From: JAJDYQ01 sp963662865
GTDB lineage: Bacteria; Pseudomonadota; Gammaproteobacteria; JAJDYQ01
Length of the DNA: 64,000 bases
Direction of reading: 5' to 3'
Assembly (NCBI GenBank): GCA_963662865.1
Contig: OY759969.1
Span: 1,054,001 to 1,118,000, forward strand
The translations under genes and the position numbers were made by a program. Position 1 is the first letter of the stretch. Every line of letters begins with the position of its first letter. The notes below the pieces were generated by a model that had not been told where the DNA came from, did not search any database, and saw nothing but the letters and a program-made list of their open reading frames with translations. Of the stretch, positions 7,401 to 16,349 are shown piece by piece.

Positions 7401-10367
7401 ACCAACAGTAACCAGCCCCCCATGCAGGGTATGCAGAGCACGGACCTGCTCATCCTCGAATAAGCAATCCCCGTCACCGGATTTACACCGTGCTATGAAT
7501 TGGTAAAGTGTTTGCAGATATGCCGTAGTTTCATTGGTATAAATTACCCGTAATTCATCCGACTCCAGCAGCCCTCCGGGCACAGGCCCATCAACCGAGT
7601 CCGGCGGACCATCATTCAGGGACTTTGGGGAAGGGGGTTCGGCCGCCTCCTCTTCCGGCAAGGATGAGGGCTGTTGAGCCTGATTGGTTACAGAAGCAGC
7701 CCTGGGCTTTCCAGCCGCCAACCGACCTGCATCAGATGATATGGTTTCATACCGGGTGTCCGGAGCAGAACCACCCCTGAGGCAAGCGATCATTTCCGGA
7801 AGAATATCTATGGCTTCACCGACAACTCTCAGTACTTCGCTACCTGTCGAAATCGTATTATCAATAACGTGATTGAGCAAATTCTCCAGTGCCCAGGAAA
7901 ACTCTCCAATCTGGATAGCGCCCACCATGCGGCCACTACCTTTAAGCGTATGGAAAGATCTTCTGATTATGGTAAGGGTATCCGAGTTTCGAACATCACT
8001 TTTCCATATCGGGTAACAACGTTTTAACTCATCAAGCACTTCTTCGGCTTCTTCGAGGAAAATTCCAATTATTTCATCATCCAGATCATCCCCCAGCAGG
8101 CTACCGGATTGTAGCCCGGACTGTGCATCCTGCCCGATTTTCACCTCACCAAAAACCTCCTCGGTTTCCCGGCTATCCAATGTAACTTCAGAGGTCACCT
8201 CTATCTCTTCCAGAAGCGGCTCCATATCTTCGACTTGTATTTCCCCATCGACATTCAACCGACTATCAGAATCCAGGCTGGCCTGGACTCTTCCCATCAT
8301 TGCTTCTTCAGATTCTACAGGTGGGACAACATCTATCTCTTCAACATCAACAACCTGTTCATCGACTTCCTCTACCCCTTCGCCTTCCAGCTCAATATCC
8401 TGCAAAGCATCAAAATCCATGTTTGAGTCGTCTTCCTCGAGCAAAAACTCTTCGGAACCAGTCGAGGCGACTGGCTCAACCTCTTTCAGCTCCTGTACAA
8501 CCACATCCAGCCCCGTCTCCAAATCAGTAGCCATATCGGACAATTCAAACTCCAAATCATCCGACAGCGCACCAAGATCAGAATCACCCCCACCAGCCGC
8601 CTCCAGAGCGGCCAATCCCTCTTCCGCTTCTGTAATTGGTCCTGAGTCATCAACGCCCTGCTCGGCGTCAACGATATGGTCTGCTCGTATTTGATACCCA
8701 AGCGACACCAGTGATCTTTCGGCAAGATTAAGCGCCTTTTCACGATATGGAAGACCCTGCATCACGGCATCAAGGTAATAATCCACACTGGAAATCACAT
8801 CGGCAAAGCTGCTTATTTCTTCATCAGTAAGCTCTTTTCCACCAAGGACCAGCTCCTTATTAATATAATCCCTGATCTGATATACGATGTCGCTTGCCCG
8901 TAAATGAGATACGATTTTCAGGCTTCCGGCAATCTGCTGTAACAGATCATTTACAGTATCAAGCCGCTCGCGTTCAGCGGTGAGACTCTCAGAAAAAGCA
9001 GCTATAGTGTCTTTTACGTTGCTCATGCTGATAGCTGACTCTTTAATAACGGTCAGAATCGCATCGGTCATACCGACTGACGAACCGGTCACAGTCGTTT
9101 CATGCCCCCTTGGCAACAAGGCATATAGTCGTGACTCAACCTGAACAATCAGGTCGGGTAGGCCGGAAAGATCCGCGGCATCTGAATCGCTATTATCTGC
9201 AGTAAACTCCTCAACCTTGCTGCAATAATCATTCATCATTTCCTGCAGGTCGGCATGACCAATCATGACAATGGCTCCGGCCGCATCCCTCAGTGCCCGC
9301 ACCATATCCTTCAACCTGTCGTAATCCTGCTCTCCCGTCCGGTTATAGATATCCAGCATATTCCGGGCATACTCAAGCTCCTGGATAATCCCGGTGGTCA
9401 CGGTCTCCATGACGTTCATGCCAAGGCTGCCCAGCTCTTCACGCACACGCTGCAAATACCCATCATGAGGCAGGTATTCACTGAGTTGGAATGCCGTTCG
9501 AATATCACCGATACGCCTGCCATCCGAAGACGCAGTCGCCACATAATATAACAACATGCGTATTAAATTATCGGACGCATCTACAGAAAACTCTTCCTCA
9601 CCAGAATCAACAATACTCTTGGAAATCCGGTCAATCTGACCGAACATCCGCCTGACTGACACCATACTCTGCTCAAGCCCCTCATCACACACCGCCTCAG
9701 CCACAGCAGCTCCAATCCAGTAAATCTGCTGCGCCATTTCTGAATCGGCAGCCTGACAATACTGCTCAAACAGAGAAATAACAGGTTCCAGTGACTGTTT
9801 CACATTCTTATTGCGAAACAGTCCAAGCATTCCCCGGTGAATCTTATAACGACTATCTCTGATCAATGACTGCAAATCCTGGCCGGACTGCGTACCCAAT
9901 TCAGGCTGAATACCTGCGAATTTAGGAGTGAACAACGATTCGGGCAATAAGGCATCCAGTCCATGAGCGCCGCGTAACTCATTCACCAGCGGCAAAAAGA
10001 TGATAGCCGCATCTGCCCGACCGGACTGAATACGGGCAAAATAACCCGGAAGTTGCAGCATGGCCCGCATCAGGGCTTCAAACGCGACCTCACGCTCAAT
10101 CTTGTCACTTGTCGAGTCAATCAGCGCATCAAGCAGGCTACTCATTTCTCCAACCAGAATTGAAGCCCCTTCCAGCTGCACCATTTTTAATGTGTCATGC
10201 ACCTGTCGCAGCGCAAGTCGACAATTTTGCAGTAGCTCGATATCTACGGTACTACCGCCCTCAACGTACACCTCAAGGTCTGACCTCGCTTTATCAAGCG
10301 ATTTATTCAGCTCATCCTTGACCCAGTTCAGGGATGAAGCCTGCTGGTTGGTGTCTGGCTCAACCAT
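4410..10367 (-). CDS. chpA: ChpA/PilL hybrid chemotaxis histidine kinase
   Basis: This 1985-residue CheA-type kinase belongs to a type IV pilus chemosensory system. Phosphotransfer (Hpt) sites are visible as FHTLKGSGRM (His about 804) and THTLKGGARM (His about 1197). LHTLHGGLVTVGAYG (about 979) is a similar but degenerate site. Acidic linkers separate these units. The kinase core follows, with the N-box LRNSIAHGIELPEVR (about 1571) and the G-box VSQIAGRGVGMDVV, then a CheW-like domain (about 1700-1830). The protein ends with a receiver beginning RVMVVDDSITVRRVT (about 1860), with phospho-acceptor Asp in MLLDIEMPHMDGY. Pseudomonas ChpA is longer with more phosphotransfer modules. Signals probably pass to PilG and PilH. 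Confidence 0.93.
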   Translation of the reverse strand: MVEPDTNQQASSLNWVKDELNKSLDKARSDLEVYVEGGSTVDIELLQNCRLALRQVHDTLKMVQLEGASILVGEMSSLLDALIDSTSDKIEREVAFEALMRAMLQLPGYFARIQSGRADAAIIFLPLVNELRGAHGLDALLPESLFTPKFAGIQPELGTQSGQDLQSLIRDSRYKIHRGMLGLFRNKNVKQSLEPVISLFEQYCQAADSEMAQQIYWIGAAVAEAVCDEGLEQSMVSVRRMFGQIDRISKSIVDSGEEEFSVDASDNLIRMLLYYVATASSDGRRIGDIRTAFQLSEYLPHDGYLQRVREELGSLGMNVMETVTTGIIQELEYARNMLDIYNRTGEQDYDRLKDMVRALRDAAGAIVMIGHADLQEMMNDYCSKVEEFTADNSDSDAADLSGLPDLIVQVESRLYALLPRGHETTVTGSSVGMTDAILTVIKESAISMSNVKDTIAAFSESLTAERERLDTVNDLLQQIAGSLKIVSHLRASDIVYQIRDYINKELVLGGKELTDEEISSFADVISSVDYYLDAVMQGLPYREKALNLAERSLVSLGYQIRADHIVDAEQGVDDSGPITEAEEGLAALEAAGGGDSDLGALSDDLEFELSDMATDLETGLDVVVQELKEVEPVASTGSEEFLLEEDDSNMDFDALQDIELEGEGVEEVDEQVVDVEEIDVVPPVESEEAMMGRVQASLDSDSRLNVDGEIQVEDMEPLLEEIEVTSEVTLDSRETEEVFGEVKIGQDAQSGLQSGSLLGDDLDDEIIGIFLEEAEEVLDELKRCYPIWKSDVRNSDTLTIIRRSFHTLKGSGRMVGAIQIGEFSWALENLLNHVIDNTISTGSEVLRVVGEAIDILPEMIACLRGGSAPDTRYETISSDAGRLAAGKPRAASVTNQAQQPSSLPEEEAAEPPSPKSLNDGPPDSVDGPVPGGLLESDELRVIYTNETTAYLQTLYQFIARCKSGDGDCLFEDEQVRALHTLHGGLVTVGAYGIKEIFEVLEPLVVLLQEHGQAADEQLIALLQRSLDQVRHSLSAINGDEGPFLPAESLLNEVSSRYRECMELYGSSSIDRYQTALQRQDQSALEEISSSLEDLHSLIDDDTPAEVELPSPATVISDSLTETDQESQAESAMKIDSEPEPESRQKEEGERVDSEIMEIFVEEAAELLASMEMVLNDWQEEPDNMDHVIQLQRDTHTLKGGARMVDFSGISDLGHELENLLVSIADGHAKVTRQIFDVLFDVLDELQAMYEAIRESGQNILPEESSLKALETLRKGDLERLPEPLSGSGRNGEITPHTSALKADDSQVAPTDMSDADALGHDDDMSSATPEEMLSMTIDDPGETSLANIVAMAEKQASKSVDPGKNKRGQSQTAHESIRVRSDLIDNLVNLAGEASIFRSRLEQQSNTFRFSLSELSQTVTRLKNQLRQMEIETEAQILFRHERDNQLSGANDNFDPLEMDRYSQLQQLSKSLMESVGDLNSLQDILGDLSRDAELLLIQQGRVNTELQDRLMQARVVPFAATMASRLRRIVRQTCQQLGKKAEIKLIGANEEMDRRLLDRMASPLEHMLRNSIAHGIELPEVRAARGKPEAGTITVSVTRDGGEIIIQMADDGGGLDTAAIRKKAEDRELIVKNADMTDEDIMQLIVTPGFSIADEVSQIAGRGVGMDVVNNEIKRLGGLLKIESVIEQGTSITIRLPFTLAISQALLVGVANDLYAIPLSSIDGVSRVTHDRVNEMISSQDKFYQYGGEDYQMASLGRTLGRAVTVHDENMRPAIILVQASDHCVAFHVDEIIGHREIVVKSLGAQISSVNGMAGGTTLGDGRVALILDVPALVRMVAAAHGLPEIPKAELVQSPQRVGTRVMVVDDSITVRRVTTRLLERHDMEVVTAKDGVEATALLEEIVPDAMLLDIEMPHMDGYELATQMRNDERYKDIPILMITSRTGAKHRERAEAIGVDHYLGKPYQEVDLLAHVNQMLAEKRSAH

Positions 10368-10405
10368 AATCTTAAGGATACACCACTTGCTTTAGTCGCC
10401 GTTCA

Positions 10406-12454
10406 TCAATCGGGCAGGCGGAAGCCCGATACCTGTTGCTTGAGATTTTCAGCCATGCCCACAAGCTCTTCGATTGACCTGGCTGCACCGCTGGTACCCA
10501 AGGAAGTCTGGCGCGTCACATCCTCAATCAGGATCATGGATTTAGAAACCTTACCCGCACCGTCAGCGTATTGACTGGCCGCTTTTGAAATCTTATCAAT
10601 CAGTTCAGCCAGACTGCTGGAAACCGACTCAATCTCTTCCAGGGCGGCTCCTGCATTTTCCGCACGCTGCGCACCTTTCACCACCTCGGTTGTGGTTTGC
10701 TCCATTGAAGCGACAGCTTCATTGGTATCCGCCTGAATCGCGGTCACAATACCCTCAATCTGTTTTGTTGCGTTTGCCGAACGCTCAGCAAGGCGCTGTA
10801 CTTCGTCCGCGACCACCGCAAAACCGCGACCGGCTTCCCCTGCTGATGACGCCTGAATAGCCGCGTTAAGCGCGAGGATATTGGTCTGATCGGCAATATC
10901 ATTAATCAGTCGAACAATATCACCAATTTCTTGAGAGGATTCACCGAGTCGTTTCAGACGTTTCGAGGTTTCCTGAATCTGCTGACGAATACTATCCATC
11001 CCGCTAATGGTGTCCCGCACCGTTTCACCGCCCTTATATGCGATATCAACCGAGTTCTTCGCCACGCCAGCAGAGCGCCCGGCTTCAGCAGATATTTCCT
11101 CCATTGACTGCGCCATTTTCGTAATTGACTGCGCCGCACTACCAATATCCTTTGTCTGTTGCTCACTCGCTTCCACAAGCTCGTTAGTGGTCTTCAACGT
11201 CTCCTGTGTTGCGCCCGTTACCTGAGCTGCCACCTTGTTAATGGTAAATACCAGATTACGCAGAGTTTCAATGGATGAGTTAATCGCATCAGCAATCGTA
11301 CCGGTAAACGCTTCATCCACCGATGCTTCTGCGGTTAAATCACCATCCTGAAGGGGCTCAATCTCATCAAGCAGCCGCAATACAGCCATATTTTGAGATT
11401 GGGTCTGCCTGGCGGCCTCTTCCTGACGCAATGTCGCTTCCTGTACGCGCTTCCTGGAATCCAGCAACATCAACACACCCAGGATGACTAGAACTGCGAC
11501 CACGGTGCCAGCGGAAATATAGCCATTCCGCGCAGCAAAAAACCCTGTCTCACTACGAGTGCGATAGGCATCGGATAACATACTCAGCTGGTCAAGCAGG
11601 CTCCGGCTATCTTCAAAAACCTGTGACGCCGCTTCACGAACCTGGAAGAACCGGGAAATACCGTCCATGATGGCCGGCACATTGCTCTCATGTACGCTAA
11701 ACACAGCATCCACCTCCTCAAGCAATGCAACAGCCGCTTCACCCGTTAAAGGCTGCCGGGTTTCATCGCTGTCCTGTCCCCTCATAATGTTCAGATTCTG
11801 TCTAAAGGCGGATATCCACTTGGCAAAATCATTCGCCGCAGTTGCGCTACCCACGCCACCCTGCAATGCCTCAACAAGGCGCGCTGCCATGCGTTCCGCA
11901 TAGGTCAATTGAAGCGATGCAAAATAAATCTGCTGAGTGCTTTCATCAACCTCCACCATGAGACCCAGTACCTCATCCATCAGGGCCTGCAATTCAGGGC
12001 CTGCAAGTTTGAAACCTTCGGCATCTTCCCGGATCGCCAGTATTTCCTCCGTGCTATCAATGATCAGACCTGCATTTGAGCGCAACAGCATCCATACGGA
12101 ATCCACTGCATCAAACTGATCTATTAGCTCAAGGGAGCTTGCCGGCAGACCGGTATCTTCCTCGCCCTCCTTAAGCTGCCGAAGCCCAAAAGAGAATTCA
12201 TCTACCTTTTCTTCGAGAGCGCCGAATGCTTCCGCGCTACCCAATGAGGCTTCCGCGGCAATGCCCGGTAGTTGCTGCGATATCAACCTTAATTCATCCA
12301 CCAATAAAATATATTCATTCCGGTAAACCTCGTTTTCCAGAACTTTCTGAAAAATTACAACTGTAGCGACCAGAGATATTATCAGAAGCACGAACAACAC
12401 AATGTTCCGAGCACCCCTTACTCCCCCCACATTCGTCAGACGATCAAACGCCAT
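10406..12454 (-). CDS. pilJ: Methyl-accepting chemoreceptor PilJ
   Basis: A 682-residue inner-membrane receptor. Transmembrane segment 1 (IVLFVLLIISLVATVVIF, about 18-36) and transmembrane segment 2 (about 310-332) bracket a periplasmic helical domain of the PilJ type. A HAMP-like segment and a long cytoplasmic coiled coil follow. The signalling hairpin includes IADQTNILALNAAIQASSAG and AGRGFAVVADEVQRLAERS. The start is supported by a GAAGGAGAT Shine-Dalgarno. In the Pil-Chp system PilJ passes surface or pilus signals to ChpA through PilI and ChpC. No methyltransferase or methylesterase gene is present next to it. Confidence 0.93.
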   Translation of the reverse strand: MAFDRLTNVGGVRGARNIVLFVLLIISLVATVVIFQKVLENEVYRNEYILLVDELRLISQQLPGIAAEASLGSAEAFGALEEKVDEFSFGLRQLKEGEEDTGLPASSLELIDQFDAVDSVWMLLRSNAGLIIDSTEEILAIREDAEGFKLAGPELQALMDEVLGLMVEVDESTQQIYFASLQLTYAERMAARLVEALQGGVGSATAANDFAKWISAFRQNLNIMRGQDSDETRQPLTGEAAVALLEEVDAVFSVHESNVPAIMDGISRFFQVREAASQVFEDSRSLLDQLSMLSDAYRTRSETGFFAARNGYISAGTVVAVLVILGVLMLLDSRKRVQEATLRQEEAARQTQSQNMAVLRLLDEIEPLQDGDLTAEASVDEAFTGTIADAINSSIETLRNLVFTINKVAAQVTGATQETLKTTNELVEASEQQTKDIGSAAQSITKMAQSMEEISAEAGRSAGVAKNSVDIAYKGGETVRDTISGMDSIRQQIQETSKRLKRLGESSQEIGDIVRLINDIADQTNILALNAAIQASSAGEAGRGFAVVADEVQRLAERSANATKQIEGIVTAIQADTNEAVASMEQTTTEVVKGAQRAENAGAALEEIESVSSSLAELIDKISKAASQYADGAGKVSKSMILIEDVTRQTSLGTSGAARSIEELVGMAENLKQQVSGFRLPD

Positions 12455-12525
12455 ACCTTTATCTCCTTCGAATCATTAATGTAAATGCTACCACTCTTTA
12501 TCCGACAGACAGCCATTCGTTCTAT

Positions 12526-13071
12526 TCAAGCAGCAGCCTGCATAAACCTTGTTTCATTCACCAGTTTTTCCATTTCCATAACGTGGAGAACCGTCCCTTC
12601 TTTTTCAAAACTGCCGCTTAGTACCGCTTTCAGAGGCTCCGCCGCATCCGTAATTTGCACATCTGTACGTGCATCGATAGGGAGGCGACGCATTCCATAC
12701 ACCTGATCTACGATAAGACCCGACCGCACTTCCTGAAACTGGACAACCAGAACAAGCGACTGCTTGGACCGCTCAACTGCCGTATTGAATAGAAAATCCC
12801 CAAAATCCACAATCGGCAACAATTCACCGCGAACATTCGCAACGCCCACCATCCATCTCCTGGCGCCCGGGATAGCCGTAATTTCCGGCAATGTCAGAAG
12901 TCCATAAACATCGCGCTCGTCAACGAGGAGCTGCACATTGCCCACACGAAATGAAATCGCTCGCCAATAGTCACGCCTGTCTTCTTCGGCAGCCAGATTC
13001 ACCATATGACGACGGCCCCGTTCCTCATACGAGACCAGTTGCTCAAGCGGTGATAAATCAACCATGATCAT
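12526..13071 (-). CDS. pilI: CheW-like adaptor PilI
   Basis: A 181-residue CheW-domain protein. The segments AISFRVGNVQLLVDERDVYG, IPGARRWMVGVANVRGELLP and LVVQFQEVRSGLIVDQVYG follow the CheW consensus. It links receptor PilJ to kinase ChpA. Its start ATG overlaps the pilH stop, indicating translational coupling. The gene order pilG-H-I-J is the same as in Pseudomonas and Xanthomonas. Confidence 0.9.
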   Translation of the reverse strand: MIMVDLSPLEQLVSYEERGRRHMVNLAAEEDRRDYWRAISFRVGNVQLLVDERDVYGLLTLPEITAIPGARRWMVGVANVRGELLPIVDFGDFLFNTAVERSKQSLVLVVQFQEVRSGLIVDQVYGMRRLPIDARTDVQITDAAEPLKAVLSGSFEKEGTVLHVMEMEKLVNETRFMQAAA

Positions 13072-13436
13072 GCCCCGAAAAGCGTTTTTTCAACCGCTGC
13101 AATAATCACATCGGCATTCACGGGTTTCACCAGATATTCTACCGCACCCTGACGTTTCGCCCATTCAATATCGGTTTGCTGATTCTTGGAGGACATAACA
13201 ATAACGGGTATGGATAAGGTATCAGGATTACCGCTTATCTCCCGCGTTGCCTTGAATCCATTCATATCCGGCATGACGATGTCCATAAAAATGAGATCAG
13301 GCTTTTCGGCTATGGCTAATGCAACGCCTTCAGCGCCATCACCCGCCGTAAAAACCGTATGCCCCTCTCTCTCCAGTATGCCTTTTACAATGGCGAGCTC
13401 CGTTGGAGAGTCATCTACCATTAATATTCGGGCCAT
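13068..13436 (-). CDS. pilH: Response regulator PilH
   Basis: A single-domain CheY-like receiver of about 122 residues. ARILMVDDSPTELAIVKGIL holds the acidic pair, PDLIFMDIVMPDMNGFKA holds the phospho-acceptor Asp (about 52), and VIVMSSKNQQTD and AVEYLVKPV carry the Thr/Ser and Lys positions. The ATG at 13436 is preferred over the in-frame GTG at 13442 because GGAG lies 5 nt before it. In Pseudomonas, PilH opposes or buffers PilG in control of twitching. It overlaps pilG by a few bases. Confidence 0.9.
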   Translation of the reverse strand: MARILMVDDSPTELAIVKGILEREGHTVFTAGDGAEGVALAIAEKPDLIFMDIVMPDMNGFKATREISGNPDTLSIPVIVMSSKNQQTDIEWAKRQGAVEYLVKPVNADVIIAAVEKTLFGA

Positions 13437-13438
13437 GA

Positions 13439-13858
13439 TCACTCCATTATCTGAATTCCTGCATGCTGGCTGATCGCGCCGAGCAACTCTTTTTTGGTGA
13501 ATGGTTTAGTCAGGTACTGCTCCGAACCCACTATCTTGCCTCTGGCCTTATCAAACAAACCATCCTTGCTGGATAACATAACAACAGGGGTTGATTTAAA
13601 CATTCGGTTATTTTTTATCAGTGCGCAGGTCTGGTAACCATCCAGACGAGGCATCATGATATCCACAAATATAATGTCTGGTTTATGGTCAACAATTTTT
13701 GAAAGCGCCTCAAAACCATCGTCGGCAGTGACGACTTCGCAGCCCGCTTTTTTCAGCAGGGTTTCAGCCGTCCGACGAATGGTTTTGCTATCATCAATCA
13801 CCATAACCTTCAGATCGCTAAAATTATTTTCTTCGGCACTACTGGTCATCTTGTCCAC
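13439..13858 (-). CDS. pilG: Response regulator PilG
   Basis: A single-domain receiver of 139 residues and first gene of the pil-chp operon. It shows LKVMVIDDSKTIRRTAETLL with the acidic pocket, PDIIFVDIMMPRLDGYQTC with the phospho-acceptor Asp, VVMLSSKDG, and EQYLTKPFTKKE with the conserved Lys. In related systems PilG promotes pilus extension and cAMP signalling. A second Met at codon 4 is an alternative start. The 230 bp upstream (13859-14088) is a divergent promoter region shared with gshA; no clear sigma70 boxes were found there. Confidence 0.9.
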   Translation of the reverse strand: MDKMTSSAEENNFSDLKVMVIDDSKTIRRTAETLLKKAGCEVVTADDGFEALSKIVDHKPDIIFVDIMMPRLDGYQTCALIKNNRMFKSTPVVMLSSKDGLFDKARGKIVGSEQYLTKPFTKKELLGAISQHAGIQIME

Positions 13859-14088
13859 TTTTCGTTTCCGGGCTGGCTGACTTTAAATCCATTTTCATTT
13901 TCAGTATATCTGTGCAATGTGGTTAGAATATGCAAGTTCACACAATATGAAAAGTATAACGCATAAGTACCTGAGATAATCGATAAAAGCTGTATCATCA
14001 GCAATATACACATACATTTCCGATTTTTCTCTTGCCGACTGCACCCAACCATCAAGTATCCCTTTCCTGATTATCCGGTATTATCCAT

Positions 14089-15399
14089 ATGAATATCAAG
14101 CACCTGCATGAAGCCCCCAGTCTGACCACGGCTCTGACGGGCCCCCTCAAGGAACTTGAATCGCACCTGCTTGAGCACCACAATACAATCGAAGTCTGGT
14201 TCAGAAAACAGTGGCACCAGACCGCCCCTCCCTTCTACGCATCGGTTGACATCCGCAATGCCGGCTTCAAAGTTGCCCCCGTCGATACCAATCTCTTTCC
14301 GGCCGGCTTCAATAACATCAGCAAGGATTTCGCACCACTATTCATCCAGGCAATTCAGGCAGCAATGGACATTATCTGCCCGGAGGCCATAAGGATATTG
14401 ATACTACCGGAAAACCACACACGTAACGTAAACTACCTGGAAAGCATCGCCACTCTCCAGGAGCTGCTTATTCAAGCGGGATACGAAACCCGAATAGGTA
14501 CAATCAATCCAGCGCAGAAGGATGCATCGGAATTAAGCCTGCCCAGCGGGCGAGGTATCCGCCTGCACCCGATAACGCGCCAGGGTAACCGCCTGTTTGC
14601 CGGAGACTTTGACCCCTGTGCCATTTTGCTGAATAACGATCTCAGCAGCGGTGTTCCCACAGAGCTGGCAAACCTGGAGCAGATTATTACGCCACCACCC
14701 GACCTGGGCTGGAACAGCCGGCTTAAGTCCGGGCATTTCAACTTCTACCGAACACTGGCGCTGGAATTTTCCGAGCTGATTGATGTTGACCCCTGGCTTT
14801 TTGCCCCTCTGTTCCGCAATTGCGGCAAACTTAATTTTATGGAACGCAAAGGGGAGGAGTGCCTTGCTGAAAATACCTCCATTCTGCTTGCAGACATCCG
14901 GAAAAAATATAATGAGTTTGGTATCGCCGCAACGCCATACGTCGTCATCAAGGCAGATGCCGGAACCTATGGCATGGGCGTAATGACGGTACGGTCTCCC
15001 GACGAAGTGCTGGTTCTAAACAGAAAGCAGCGCACTCGAATGTCAAAATCCAAAGGCGGCAACATAATAAGCAAGGTGATTTTACAGGAAGGTGTACCGA
15101 CGTATGAAACCTGGGGTGAATCAGACGCCGTAGCCGAACCAGTCGTCTATATGATGGATCGATACGTGGTAGGTGGATTTTACCGGGTACACACCAGGCG
15201 TAGTGCGGAAGAAAATCTTAACGCGCCGGGCATGCATTTCGAGTCCCTGGGATTTGAAGAACCCTGCAATATGCCAGCCCCACACCGCGACCCGGACCAA
15301 ATTCCGAATCGCTTCTATACCTACGGTGTTATCGCAAGGCTGGCATTACTCGCCGCATCCAGGGAAATTGCTGCCGTCCGCAGCAAACAAAGCACATGA
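14089..15399 (+). CDS. gshA: Glutamate--cysteine ligase (Acidithiobacillus-type)
   Basis: First enzyme of glutathione synthesis, ATP-dependent joining of glutamate and cysteine. The 436-residue protein does not look like E. coli GshA. It resembles the separate family described from Acidithiobacillus ferrooxidans and found in many beta- and gammaproteobacteria, with DIRNAGFKVAPVDTNLFPAG near the N-terminus and VVIKADAGTYGMGVMTVRSP (about 285-305), a glycine-rich nucleotide-binding segment. gshB follows with an ATGA overlap, which makes the assignment firm. Confidence 0.9.
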   Translation: MNIKHLHEAPSLTTALTGPLKELESHLLEHHNTIEVWFRKQWHQTAPPFYASVDIRNAGFKVAPVDTNLFPAGFNNISKDFAPLFIQAIQAAMDIICPEAIRILILPENHTRNVNYLESIATLQELLIQAGYETRIGTINPAQKDASELSLPSGRGIRLHPITRQGNRLFAGDFDPCAILLNNDLSSGVPTELANLEQIITPPPDLGWNSRLKSGHFNFYRTLALEFSELIDVDPWLFAPLFRNCGKLNFMERKGEECLAENTSILLADIRKKYNEFGIAATPYVVIKADAGTYGMGVMTVRSPDEVLVLNRKQRTRMSKSKGGNIISKVILQEGVPTYETWGESDAVAEPVVYMMDRYVVGGFYRVHTRRSAEENLNAPGMHFESLGFEEPCNMPAPHRDPDQIPNRFYTYGVIARLALLAASREIAAVRSKQST

Positions 15400-16349
15400 C
15401 GAAGAAGCTGGGCATTGTTATGGATCCCATTGAAGGGATTAACATCGAAAAAGACAGTAGCTTTGCCATGCTTCTGGAAGCTCAGTCCCGCGGCTGGCAA
15501 ATACACTATATGCAGCAGTCCGATATTACCCTTCGGGATAACGCCGTTACGGCAAATATTCGGCAGCTCCATGTGGAAGACAATCCTGACCAGTGGTTCA
15601 GATCATCCAAACCGGAAAGCGTCGCTCTGGGCAACCTGGATATCATCCTGATGCGTAAAGACCCCCCGTTTGATCTGGGGTTTGTGTACACCACTTATTT
15701 ACTTGAGCTGGCTGAAGAACAGGGCAGTTGGGTGATTAACAGGCCCGCCAGCCTGCGTGATTACAATGAAAAGCTTTCTACCGCCTGGTTCCCGCAGTGC
15801 TGCGCCCCAACACTCGTGGGATGCCGGCATGGGGACTTCATGGAGTTCCTGGCCACTCACAAGCACATCGTTGTTAAACCTCTGGGCGGTATGGGTGGAG
15901 AATCAGTATTTATAATACGTGAACATGACAATAATCGAAACGTCATCATTGAGACCCTGACTGACCATGGCAGGCGCTTTGCGATGGCGCAGCTCTACCT
16001 GCCGGAAATTGCGTCAGGAGACAAGAGAATTCTACTGATTAACGGGAACCCGATTCCATATGCCCTGGCCAGAATACCAGCCGGAAACGACAGCCGAGGA
16101 AATCTGGCGGCGGGAGCAACCGCAAAAGGAATAACATTAACTGAACGCGACTATTGGCTATGCCAACAGGTAGCACCAGTGTTATGCGACTGCGGGCTGG
16201 TTTTCGTCGGTCTGGATGTCATAGGCGACTACATTACGGAGATAAATGTAACCAGCCCAACCTGCATCCGCGAACTGGACAGAATTTATGGTATTAACAT
16301 TGCCGGCACATTATTTGACTTCATTGAGAAACAACTCGCCGATGCATAG
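15396..16349 (+). CDS. gshB: Glutathione synthetase
   Basis: A cytosolic ATP-grasp enzyme that adds glycine to gamma-glutamylcysteine. The 317-residue length matches bacterial GshB. Motifs are GIVMDPIEGINIEKDSSFAM at the N-terminus, DIILMRKDPPFDLGFVYTTY (about 86-105), VVKPLGGMGGESVF (about 158-171, ATP loop) and GLDVIGDYITEINVTSPTC near the C-terminus. It is translationally coupled to gshA by an ATGA overlap, and its stop overlaps the apbE start. Confidence 0.96.
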   Translation: MTKKLGIVMDPIEGINIEKDSSFAMLLEAQSRGWQIHYMQQSDITLRDNAVTANIRQLHVEDNPDQWFRSSKPESVALGNLDIILMRKDPPFDLGFVYTTYLLELAEEQGSWVINRPASLRDYNEKLSTAWFPQCCAPTLVGCRHGDFMEFLATHKHIVVKPLGGMGGESVFIIREHDNNRNVIIETLTDHGRRFAMAQLYLPEIASGDKRILLINGNPIPYALARIPAGNDSRGNLAAGATAKGITLTERDYWLCQQVAPVLCDCGLVFVGLDVIGDYITEINVTSPTCIRELDRIYGINIAGTLFDFIEKQLADA

